Source of the DNA: Apostichopus parvimensis
Lineage: Eukaryota > Echinodermata > Holothuroidea > Aspidochirotida > Stichopodidae
Assembly (NCBI GenBank): GCA_000934455.1
Contig: JXUT01147358.1
Coordinates: 1 to 29,090 of the forward strand
Direction of reading: 5' to 3'
DNA: 29,090 bases
Shown here: piece after piece, positions 18,692-28,491 of the stretch
Numbering within the stretch: the stretch's first letter is position 1
How the letters are laid out: the number at the start of each line of letters is the position of its first letter
The notes under the pieces: model-generated
What the model was told of the DNA's origin: nothing
The model's database searches: none
Seen by the model: only the letters and a program-made list of their open reading frames with translations
Translations under genes and position numbers: made by a program

Positions 18692-21323
18692 CTGCAGAAG
18701 AAATGAATAACATAGTCAAGACTTAAAATGGTAAGAAAGCTGAGGAAATATAAAAACATAAATCATGCAGGATGTTTAAAAAAATGCAGGTATTTGGCTT
18801 TATGCATTCTCAAGTTTAAATGACAGTCAAATTGAAACTGGTAATTTTAAATGGTTACAGCATGGGTTTTTCCATCTTTCCTGGGGAGGAACCTATCTAA
18901 TGTTGGGTAGGGCTAACCCTTACTACCAGTTAGCCCATAGGCCTAAGTAGCAAGGTTGCTAAGTTAGACCAAGATAAAAAATAATTCGTGATGGAAGTAA
19001 GAAAATAGCCTGAAGTTAGACATAAGTTACGTTTTGTATCATTTTCAAACAAACCACAGAAATTGACAAGGCCTAACCTTGCTATGTCCTAATGTAACGG
19101 AGTCGTGTGATTTTGTTTTCGCGATGCTTAATAATTCCGGTCACATAGATGTACTATAGCCTATGCTACTTAGTACTTGCTAGGCTACTAAAGTACTATG
19201 TTACTACGCAGCCTAATGGTTAGGCTGTTAACACGATATTGCTGCAGTAAACATAGTCGTAAGTTAGGCCTACTAGTACTAGCTTGGAATATGATGTGGA
19301 CACTGTCTGAAGATAACATAGTTTTGATCTTACTTCTTCAATGGAGTATTGAAAAGTTCAGACTTTCTGTAGAACGGCGAAACACTTCAGTTTAGATTGT
19401 GGCCCGCGTTAATGAAATATGCAATTGTTCAGTTCAATACATGACCTTGCAAACGAATATCGTAACCGTGAATGTTGTATGTAGTACGCATGTACCGGAT
19501 CGGACTCGGAGTTGACACCCCTGCGCATGGTATAGTATTTTAATGCGCCAACCAAATGATATATAGAGATTCAGCTTTGGGGTACATGCAGTTATTCAAG
19601 GTTAACCTTCCATTGTGTACAAAGCGCTATTTCTTATGATGGATATCAACGCACAAGAGAATGTAATTCTTATAAAATAACCTATTGACTTCTTAAATAT
19701 AGGAAATTTAACGTTTGAAACTTCTATAATGTGTTACAAAGGTAACATAAACATATTTTACCATAAGTATCATCCTTAGTGTTGAGTATTTGTGTCTTCA
19801 TTTTTTTTTCTCTCTCTATAGGGTCCTTGATGGGGACTTAAGTGTCCCTCCTGATCCTTTTTTCTACTAAACTAAACTAAACTAAACTAAACTAAACTAA
19901 ACTTATTCCGAGGAACAGGCACACATTAACATTGCATGAATCTCAATATTCAGCTTAACGAAACGATCGTAGTACTCCATTCCTCGTCATGTAATTTCTG
20001 CAATACAGAGAATAGTCGGATAGTCATCAAAACCACGGCCGCAACTCGTCGTGCAAAGTGAAACCTTGGTTAGATTTGTTTTTACCGTATCTTTCCGTTT
20101 CGTACCTTAAAATTTCCCAAGTATTGGATCATCTGTGCATTCCGTACCACGAATTCTAGTATCTGAATGTTTTTTACTACTTAATAACAAAAAAACCCTC
20201 CCTTTATAATAACAACAGCAACTTAACAACGACAACAACAACTTTTCAACAAAATGATACTTTTGAACAAAAACGGTTTTTTTTTTAATTGCAACAACTG
20301 ATTTTTTTTTTCGGTTCACCAAAACTGGAGGAGGGCACGTACCTTTTATACCGACGCCCGTGGTAAAGAAGTATGCCGAGAAAGAAAGTAAAGGAAAAAT
20401 ATGCAGATACAGTGTGGCCTCAATAACACAGATTGTTCTATATTTGTTTCCCTCTAGAATACCAACGACTTAAATCGCTGTTTCTGTCATACAACAAGGT
20501 TTTTTTCCCCTCTCTAAACTTACGAATATTCTCTTCGTGTTTGTAAACCCATATTTCGTAATAGCCCCATGACGACCCTGAAATCATGGTTTGTCTGTAT
20601 CGCGAGCACACTGTGGCAGAATCACTTCCGTTGCCCGAACACAGAACTAAATTTCCGTGGGCCCGAACCATAAATAGATCATTCAGAAAACTTTCACAAC
20701 TGAGGGCGCTATTAAACCAAAAGACACAGAGCCGTATAAAGAGAGAGAAAAAAAGCGGTCAAGATCGTTCACCAGCAGGATTATCACACTTTAAGTGTCA
20801 TAGGTTCACGAATATGTTAGGGAATTGAATCAGGGTACTCTGTTCCATGGTTGGATAAACAAGGTCAGCCATGCAGTATGATACATTCCTGTACGTATCG
20901 AATCGCGCTAGTTACATACACGTAGTATTGAACATTGTGTGAGGTATAGTTGAAAGAAACTGTGTGAGCGATGCGGTAGCCTATGCTATAGTAAACCCTC
21001 AGTTATATAATATATGCGGTACATGAAATACTTCCAACGCGTGTGATCAATATAAACTGATTATACCTGTAGTTTATCTGGTTATATTGGTTTGTGTAAA
21101 CTTATTACTTGATAAGTTCACTACAGAGATGTTATCACGATTTTATTGACATAAACAGAGTATGGAAGTTTAACAGCTGACTGCAAGCAAACTATACAGT
21201 ACTAATAACACTGTACATGCGTGCGTGTTGGTAGCATATATGATACCGTGCTACGACCGTCTGTACTGTGAACATATGCAAGTTTGTCCACGTCGAGTTG
21301 TACGAGGGTAGAAGCCTGTAAAA
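18692..21323. other. Divergent spacer between CATSPERG and the MsrA gene
   Basis: About 2.6 kb between the two start codons, with no convincing coding sequence. It should contain the promoters of both genes and a predicted 5' non-coding exon of CATSPERG. A TATAAAAG motif on the minus strand at 20343-20350 is a weak candidate promoter element for CATSPERG. An AAC/ACA-rich tract lies at 20205-20245 and an ACTAA microsatellite at 19865-19902. Confidence 0.55.
19865..19902. repeat. (ACTAA)n microsatellite, possible retroposon tail
   Basis: About seven perfect ACTAA pentamers. They follow a T-rich/CT-rich stretch and GGGTCCTTGATGGGGACTTA … GTCCCTCC, a small hairpin-forming segment. Pentamer tails are common at 3' ends of some non-LTR retroposons, so this may be the end of an old SINE or LINE; no body was recognised. 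Confidence 0.6.
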
Positions 21324-21458
21324 ATGGCGGTCCGTCTTGTGGTGGCCTTTTTATTTCTTATAGCTGCAATAATGGTCTTAGGTGGAGACGTAGCTGAAGA
21401 TGGGGTGTGCACCAAAGACGAGCCTGGGTGCGAGACCGTTGAAACGGATAGCTCGGCG
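21324..21458 (+). CDS. MSRA: MsrA exon 1 (signal peptide)
   Basis: 45 codons ending TDSSA, donor GCG|GTGAGT at 21459. Contains the hydrophobic leader and two cysteines (VCTKDEPGC). In-frame ATG preceded by GTAAA, an acceptable initiation context. Confidence 0.8.
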
Positions 21459-24400
21459 GTGAGTATGTTCATTTCTAACAACGTTAGACAATGCAGATCA
21501 TATGGTAGAACATATGGTTGTAGCTCCCTGAATAAGACGCAATATGCCTACGTGCGCACAGAAGCCTTTTGAACATTATATAATCAAAGGCAACGGGCAT
21601 ACACTATACATCTCTTAAGTAACCTTAACTTCATTAACCTAGGAAATCCAACGTGATCTCGGAAGTTACGTCAAGTAGGCAGCTGTTCATTACCAGGGGC
21701 GGACTGGGTCTTAAAACCGGCCCGGGCATTTTCACCTAGACCGGGGCCATTATTCATTGATATGCTCTTACCAGTGATCGCCGTCCTGGGGGAGGGGTCT
21801 AAGGGGAGGGGGTGTCCCCCTCCCCATTGAGATTTTTTTGAAGTTAAGGAATGCCTAGATGCAAAATGGTGCTATATTTCTCAATTTTGTAGGTTACAAT
21901 AATCCTTTAAAAGAGACCCAACAATAATTTCCAGAAGCAACACTTGATTAAACTGAGGAAAGTTAAAATCGTAAACAAAAATAGGCCACAATATATGTTT
22001 TAGACTGGATTTTAATGAGTTTTTCAAGCATTTTGTGACAACATGCTTGAAAAAATTGAAAAAACCTAAATAAAATCCACTAAAATATATATGTTCAATA
22101 ACACGAGCCCATGTCATGTCTACGAGAGTAGGAGCCTACGCAGTTCGCTGCTTCTGGCAGCCACACCATCAATGATATTCTTAGTGTCAAGTTTGGCCAA
22201 GATCCTTTTTTTCCACAGACATCAACATGAACGCCGCAAGATGTTCTTGTGTCATTGTACTTCTTCAAACGGTTTTTGAGTCTCTTCAAGGCAGAGAAAG
22301 AACGTTCACATGCCACTTGTGACACAGGTAGCGTTACCAGCAGCTTGTAAGCAAGCTCAATGCTCTTGTAAGCATCGGTGAAAAGATTCAACTTGAGGAG
22401 CACCTTGTAGCAGCAGAGATCGAGGACAGTCTTTTCATGACCGACTCCCACAGTTAAAATATATATTTCTACACAGCCCGTCTGTATTCTATTAACTACT
22501 GTGAAAAGTTGGCTGTAAATTTTACCAGGCTCCCCAGCCCATCGGGCCACCGGCCCACCGGGCATTGCCCAAATGCCCGTGTGGCCAGTCCGCCACTGGC
22601 TGTTACCAATTGACAGCTCCTAGTTTCAAGCAACTTCGTCGTTTAGTTTCAGTTCGTTCTCGGGTTAGTATACACTCTGGGCAAGTTGATGTTTAAAGCT
22701 ATGCGTACCTATAGTACCGAAAACTGCAACCATGCATGCAGGCTGTTCAGCTTATATCGAACTCTGATTTTTTATACTGGACCCAACTTAGGTAAACTTT
22801 CAAGGGCCGGAACGCCATGGGTCAATCACTTTGAGCTCCCATGGTTTTATGCTTCCACCCCAAGTGATACCGCAGTGTCTTATCGAGCGCCCTATACACG
22901 GAGCTGCATGCCAGATCGCAACATATAACCAGCAAGTGTTCTGAAATACTATTGTTCTGTACCTCTGTCTCCAGGCTCACGTAATTATATTAACAAATAT
23001 TGATAGGTGTTTACATGAGTGAGGCCCTACACCCATTGCTGCTGGCAATAGCATGTTTACTGAAGTTTGAAGATGAATGAACATCATCTGACCTTTTTGC
23101 CGTTTTGGAGGCGATACTAATAACCTTTATTGTAAGACCAGGGAGTTGTTATGGAACATTCACATGGAGCTAGTAGTACGGGTCTGTGACTTCAAAAGCC
23201 CCCAAATCACTGGTATTCTTTGGTAACGCTATTGAATTTACGAGCATTTCTCTCTTTTTTCCCTTCTTCTTTCTTGTTTCTCATCTCTGTTTTCAGGGAC
23301 AATCTGTAGGCTATAGAGAGCATTTGGGTGTCACCGTGAAAGCTCATTTCGCGATGGCTTGCTTCTGGGGTGTAGAGGCAACGTTTGGTTGTCAGCCTGG
23401 TGTCGTGAGAGTGAGGGCGGGCTACATGGGCGGTGAAAAAGAAGAACCTACATATAAAGATTTGTAAGTTAATTTTTTCAATTAAATAATTGAAACAATT
23501 TCATATATATCTCAATTAAGAAAGAGGCGATATTGGATCTGATGTATCTATGTGTGAGAATAACCAAGCCATGACAATACAATGTTGACTTCAGGAATAT
23601 AGTTGCATTTAGCACTCTGCACCAACCCCATCCCATCTCATCACCTCTTCCACAAAGTGGTCAATTCGCTAAGGGAGACACACACCCAACCATGGCATAA
23701 TTGATCTGAGTGATAGAGATTAATGTCATGAACAAGTGCCTCAGAAAAATCTATTCCATGTGGGAGATATATCACAGATTTTATATTTCTTGACTCACAG
23801 GGTTGAAGACTTGATCAAGTATAAATATGACATCATCGAGCGACACTGCTTCCTTTTTATCTTGTTTTTGTTTATTTTCTGTAATGGAGTTGAGTTTTGA
23901 AAATTCTTAATCATAAATACTGAAGTAGTTAACATGACTTATTGATGTCATTGGTTTCACCATCACTGACACTGTTAATACTTTGCCTTGAAATTATGGA
24001 AATAGAAGCAAAGAGAAATTAAATGGTTTGAGATGCTAGTGTCAATATCATATCACATATTTACAAAATAACAACTGTCAGACACGACTACTAAACCACG
24101 ATATCTCCCAAACGGAGCACAAGATTCAAGAAACAGTCGTTCTTCACAAAGGACTCTCTCATTTCAGCTAAAGATGATGGTTAGGTTTGTGTCCCCTTTA
24201 CTGATAAAAGTGGTAATAATCAAAAGAAATGATGCTTATCAAGCAGTTATTCTATAGTGATGCTTGTCAAGCAGTTATTCTTTAGTGGGGGACCATTATT
24301 TCCGTGCAATGTATGCAAAGTAACCTTTAACCAGTACAACATGATTCAGTGATGTATATATGTCGCTAGTTAACAAGTGAAGGTCGATGGTACAGGCAAT

Positions 24401-26479
24401 AGGATACTCCAATACTCCAAATTAAAATGTATGTCTCTCTCCCTCCATCCTCTTCCACTCCTCTCCTCTCCCTCCTCTTCCTCCTTCCCCAACTCTTCTG
24501 AACTGAATGTATATATTGTCGTTTTTCCTCCCTCTGCCATCGGATGCAGTATTTCTTGGAAGAAAGTACCCTGGAGATATGTATCGGAATAGATACCGAA
24601 ATAGTGGTGCATAAGAAAACACCGGTAAAAAGTATCGCAATTCCAGTCGATGCGAAGCTTACTAAATACTTCCATTATGGCCTACACCTTTTCTGTGACG
24701 TATACAAAGTTATCAAAACATGAGGAAGAAAAAAACCGGGCGGGTCTGGGGTTTCCCCAGAAAGAATTTGAGTATTGTATAGTTGCTATGGTGGGCATAC
24801 GTGGCACAGAAATTGTTTGCTACTTTATCTCCAAATTTCTACGTTTTCTAAATTATATGAATGAATTTGTCCAAGTTTCGAAATCCCAAAACGAAAATTA
24901 GACATATTATGAGGTTTATGAAACGAAACATTTGATGGGCTGACACCTTTTGTCAATACAAAGGATCCGACCGAAAAATAGAGCATGACTGCGTGGACTG
25001 CATCCCTGGTTGAAAAAGTGAAGTGAAGAACGTATCCCCTACACACACACTTTTCAAAGTGGGGGTGGGGGCTGGTAATCTGCACACTCTATGAACGCCT
25101 ATGCCTGTTTTGAGTTAACGTATGTCTGCAGATAATTTTATATGCCCCCAAACAGTCAAGCCCTTTCCCTGGATCCGCCACCTGACAAGAAATGTATATG
25201 TCAGAGGATTGCATTGGAAATATAAGTCACGTGATGTTCGGCCTGAAAAGTGTATACCGTCTACGTTAGATACGACGTCACACCCCTGTGTCGGTATTTG
25301 TGACGTCAATTGGACATTGGGTAATATTAACATATGCTTAGTATGCATTTGAATTTCTGCAGCATATGCATGACTGTTTTGTCCTTCTTTGATTGTTTCC
25401 TCAGAGGTGATCACACCGAGACGGTCGAAATTGAATACGATCCGTATAAAACTAAATTTTCAAGTCTTTTGGAAGTGTTTTGGAAGTATCACGACTACAC
25501 AGCTGTATATAAAACACAATATATGTCCGCCATCTTTTACCATGATGACGAACAGAAAGATTTGGCAGAAAAAGGAAAGAAAGAAAGAGAACAAAACGGA
25601 GAGAAAGTAGAAACCAAAATATTACCGGCAAAAATATTCTATAAAGCGGAAGAGTGAGTTTTCATTTATTGCTTTTTCATTACGTTCTGTCGTGCCCCTC
25701 ATCTCCCCCCCCCCCTCCATCCCCAAGAATGGAATATGAATATGAAACAATGAGGGATAACTAATAAGGGTACCACGAGCATGGTCTTACCCCGTAGAAC
25801 CCATAGGGGTTCGAACCGGCAAATACTTTTTCTGCTCTTTCTGGTCCAAGCCAACTGTTCGTGTGGGTTGAGAAACAATGGCCTAAGGCAAATCTAAGCA
25901 GGCTCCCTCCCCCATTCCCTGTCACCGAACAATCAACAATGAAATTATAGATATATTGGTGTTTATATTTGAAGCAAACACAGTCTACTGTACCATTCAA
26001 GGGGTCCAGGGATGGGAGTGGGGTGTAGGTTGGGCATTAAGAAGCAATGATGTAAGGCAAAAATAACGGGTACTCACCTTTCCACTTTTCTGCCCTTCAG
26101 CATCAAAAACGTTTATGGCAGCAACTGCTTGGGCGTTTCCCCCGCCCCCTCCACCTTTCAAATGCTTTCCTAAAGTTAAATAGATATGTCGTTTGAAAAA
26201 TATTTTTTTTAATGGCTCTCAAATTTGCTTTGCATCTTCCGCAGTTATCATCAAAAGTACTTTCTACGCCAGCATAAGAAGTTAGTTTCGGAGCTCTTAC
26301 TTTCAGACACGGATATGATGGATTCATCCAGGACGTCTCGGCTTCTGTGTTATTTAGCTGGACCGGGAGAAGTTGAAGATTTTAATAAAGAGGCTTCAAG
26401 TCTGGGATTAACGGAGGATCAAGCAGATTACGTCAGAGAACAAATGAAATCTAAAATATACGAAGGATGCGCACCTTGA
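21324..26479 (+). CDS. MSRA: Secreted-type peptide methionine sulfoxide reductase A (4 exons, 261 aa)
   Basis: Exons 21324-21458, 23297-23463, 25405-25653 and 26245-26479 join in phases 0, 2 and 2 into 261 codons. MsrA reduces methionine-S-sulfoxide in proteins back to methionine. Visible features: a signal peptide (MAVRLVVAFLFLIAAIMVLG), a Cys-bearing linker (C29, C36), the active-site motif ACFWG with catalytic Cys67 (TGC, not a selenocysteine codon; the usual motif is GCFWG), AGYMGG, HTETVEIEYDP with the conserved Glu, TQYMSAIFY with the conserved Tyr, and DYHQKYF. The bacterial and mitochondrial NDxGTQYRS motif is replaced by VYKTQYMS. The usual Gly/Cys-rich end with the resolving cysteines is missing; instead a ~70-residue tail ends in GCAP, with Cys219 and Cys259 as possible substitutes. 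The ATG context AAAAATGG is good. Family assignment is firm; secretion and cysteine roles are inferred. MSRA names the family here; orthology to the mitochondrial or cytosolic gene is doubtful. Confidence 0.9.
21803..21825. repeat. Perfect GC-rich hairpin inside the hAT element
   Basis: GGGGAGGGGG (21803-21812), loop TGT, CCCCCTCCCC (21816-21825): a perfect 10-bp stem. Subterminal G/C hairpins of this kind occur in several hAT families. Confidence 0.9.
22020..22054. repeat. Perfect 12-bp inverted repeat inside the hAT element
   Basis: TTTTTCAAGCAT (22020-22031) and ATGCTTGAAAAA (22043-22054) with an 11-base loop. Lies in the untranslated 3' part of the element. Confidence 0.9.
22095..22500 (-). 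pseudogene. hAT transposase C-terminal fragment
   Basis: The minus strand encodes IELAYKLLVTLPVSQVACER followed by SFSALKRLKNRLK, the hAT dimerisation motif with the catalytic Glu in ACERSFS. Beyond NRLK the homology moves to other frames (STMTQEHLAAFMLMSVEKK, then ILAKLDTKNIIDGVAAR), implying two frameshifts. The N-terminal DNA-binding and catalytic Asp regions are absent. The protein differs from the one at 1-1678, so this is a different hAT lineage. Confidence 0.8.
23297..23463 (+). CDS. MSRA: MsrA exon 2 (active-site Cys)
   Basis: Acceptor CTGTTTTCAG, donor GTAAGT, phase 0 in, phase 2 out. Encodes the first MsrA strand and the catalytic loop FAMACFWGVEATFG, then VRVRAGYMGG and EEPTYKDL. 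Confidence 0.92.
23464..25404 (+). other. MsrA intron 2
   Basis: About 1.9 kb. It holds a tandem duplication of a 29-base unit at about 24229-24286 (GATGCTT(A/G)TCAAGCAGTTAT), a 60-base pyrimidine-rich tract at 24434-24490, and two CRE-like GACGTCA motifs at 25274-25280 and 25301-25308. No gene seen. Confidence 0.6.
25405..25653 (+). CDS. MSRA: MsrA exon 3
   Basis: Acceptor GATTGTTTCCTCAG; the alternative AG two bases later would give an immediate stop. Donor GTGAGT; phase 2 in and out. Encodes GDHTETVEIEYDP, LLEVFWKYHDYTAVYKTQYM, SAIFYHDDEQKDLAEKGKKE and ILPAKIFYKAEE. Confidence 0.92.
25654..26244 (+). other. MsrA intron 3
   Basis: About 590 bases, with a C-run near 25704-25716 and nothing else notable. 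A palindromic GGTTCGAACC at 25807-25816 looks like a tRNA B box but no tRNA fold surrounds it. Confidence 0.5.
26245..26479 (+). CDS. MSRA: MsrA exon 4 (atypical C-terminus)
   Basis: Acceptor TGCATCTTCCGCAG, phase 2 in, stop TGA at 26477-26479. Encodes DYHQKYFLRQHKKLVSELLL, then SRLLCYLAGPGEVEDF, LGLTEDQADYVREQM and ends EGCAP. Confidence 0.9.
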
Positions 26480-27652
26480 AGCTAATATTCTTGTCTATAA
26501 TAATAATTCATTTCAAATTTTGATGTCTATAATAATATAGTTTACAAAAACATTTTTTGTGATGGTATGACATTCTCAAATACTGAGTAATGAGTCGTAT
26601 AGAGGGTAAGTCGTTTTTCAACAAGGAGAAGCTGTGCAAACATTATGTCTTAATTTGACAGCAATGAGAGGGTTCCGAATAAGTATACTTTTGTTGTTGT
26701 CCCAAACAGGACAATGTGTCCCGCATAACAACATATTTCAATTTTGTGTGGCTTGACATAATATCTAAAATGATTACTTGTTTGCTATTAATTATGCATC
26801 ATGTATGACGTGGCTACATCAGTCCATGTCATATAATAACCTGTTGCCAGTGTTGCCAAATTAATGTCCCTTTCGGCGTTCCATAAACATATCATTTTAG
26901 AGTCAGAACTTTTCTTTTCTTTGCTACACTGAGAAGTTTGTTGTAAGTGGGTTTCTTTCAAGAGGGGAACGATGTACACCTTAATGACAAACGAATTAAA
27001 ACACCGTTTAAATAAAGGATGAAAGAAAGGCGTAGGGATTAAAAAGTTAATTTCACAAAAAGAGTGCATTTGTTATTTTGGTTTACATGACACATTCCCA
27101 TCTTTCCGAGGCTTTTACCGTTGCAAAAGGGGTTTGTATTGGGTGGGCGGGTGGGTTGAGAGGGTGGGGGATAGGGAGGTGAGAGATGCTGGGAAGCACG
27201 TATAGCCGGATAGATGGTCTCATCCTACTGCCATGGGTTACAAAAATAATTAATTTCTGTGTAAAAACGTAAAAACGTTATGTTTTGAACGACGTGTTAT
27301 TCGAGTGGAACGAAATCTTTCCGTGCAGGAGACCACTGAAGAACCTTGCAGTCATGCCAGTTTGTATTACGTCATCATAAAACGGTCTGTATGAAATATC
27401 AGTCGTAATGAATTGTATTATGAGAGGAAATAAACTACAGATGTGAATAAATGCAAAAGTCACATATGCTAATCATAAATTCGGTAGTTCACTCATATTT
27501 AGTTGTCATAGCTTGCATAAACACTTCAGTTGTTATTGAAGAATTACCGGAACGGAAAACGAACTCTATTTTAGCTTTGGAGAAACTATTGTCCTGCAAC
27601 CCGTGCTGACGATTTTTGTGAGAAACTCACAGCAAGTTTTCTGACAGCTCCG

Positions 27653-27757
27653 CAGCCGTATAAGACACCACACAGCCGTATAAGACACCACACAGCCGTA
27701 TAAGAAACCATGCACACAGCCGTATAAGAAACCATGCACACAGCCGTATAAGAAACC
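27653..27757. repeat. Short tandem repeat CAGCCGTATAAGA(C/A)ACCA, five copies
   Basis: Five copies of CAGCCGTATAAG in a row with unit lengths 20, 20, 24, 24 and a partial 17; the two unit types differ by a four-base insertion (TGCA). Spacing is too short, with no distinct spacers, for a CRISPR-like array. Confidence 0.95.
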
Positions 27758-28471
27758 TCGCGCCTTCAGAAACACTGCAATACCATTGTGAGGTAACACG
27801 TTAGAACTCAAGTGATTCGTCTGTACATTTCTGAGGTTTTGTGAAGTAGGGGGAATCGAGGTGAATTAATTGCTCATTAAACTTAACAAGATCAGAACGG
27901 AATATTTGAGGAAACGGACAGGATCTCAACGGTCTGGTTTCTTGTGATTATTTAAAAAGTCAGAGAATTTGAAAAAAAACTTGTATTGTTCCCTGCATAA
28001 TATTGCCTGCAAACTGAACTGAGAGGTGTAGCTGCCCAGGAATAAGATACAAACTGTCACTTTGGCCCGCATTATCATTCCATGCCCAACCGTAACCCGT
28101 GCCTTGTACAAGTTTGTTTCGTTAGATCGCTGTAGGTGTTACAGCACCACGTTTAAGTAAATAGGTCATATGTTGCTGGGGTGCCGTGACGAAACATAGC
28201 GGATGCAGACGTCGACTCAACTATATAAACTACTAAAACAGTTTCCTTATTACAAATGACGTGCCTTAAAAATTCTGCAACGGAATAACATGAAATCGTC
28301 GAGAGAGTCGTAAGAAGAACCAGAACGTCAATGGATTGAGGTTCGATAATTTGAACTCTACAATGGAAATAATTATGTTTGCTCGTAATTCCATAAATGC
28401 TTTCCTATTCTGGTTGAACGTTTAATAGTTGTGGTCATGTTTGCGAAATGTGCCAAGTGGTATAATCCATC

Positions 28472-28491
28472 TGACGTCACGTGTGTATAAG
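28472..28491 (+). promoter_or_regulatory. Overlapping CRE and E-box with nearby TATA-like motif
   Basis: TGACGTCACGTG (28472-28483) fuses a perfect cAMP-response element with a perfect CACGTG E-box, followed shortly by TATAAG (28486-28491). It could mark a promoter of a gene beyond the window or an enhancer. Motif evidence only. Confidence 0.25.

Larger units (their letters stand above)
21694..22598 (-). mobile_element. Non-autonomous hAT element with terminal inverted repeats
   Basis: The left end CAGGGGCGGACTGGGTC and the right end, read inward as CAGTGGCGGACTGGCCAC, are inverted copies; both continue to a CGGGCATTT motif. Length is about 905 bases. Inside, on the minus strand, is a fragment of a hAT C-terminal domain, followed by two strong hairpins. 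Clear 8-bp target duplications were not seen (left TTCATTAC, right GCTGTTAC share only the last four), so the copy is old or recombined. Confidence 0.82.
21459..23296 (+). other. MsrA intron 1 (contains a hAT element)
   Basis: The 1.8 kb intron holds the hAT element at 21694-22598. The remainder (21459-21693 and 22599-23296) shows no coding features; open stretches there have no recognisable domain. Confidence 0.7.

Noticed and set aside
20107-20322. Minus-strand ORF rich in Lys and Leu
   Set aside because: Derived from poly-T and AAC-rich simple sequence; no family features.
22686-22928. 80-codon plus-strand ORF in MsrA intron 1
   Set aside because: No recognisable domain, and the exon 1 to exon 2 join is already in phase without it.
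24370-24675. Overlapping ORFs on both strands in the pyrimidine-rich tract
   Set aside because: Low-complexity translation in MsrA intron 2, with no splice-site support or family motif.
25795-25830. tRNA-like B box GGTTCGAACC
   Set aside because: The palindromic motif stands alone; no cloverleaf could be drawn around it.
27653-27757. CRISPR-like array
   Set aside because: Repeats are contiguous with no unique spacers, and the host is an animal.
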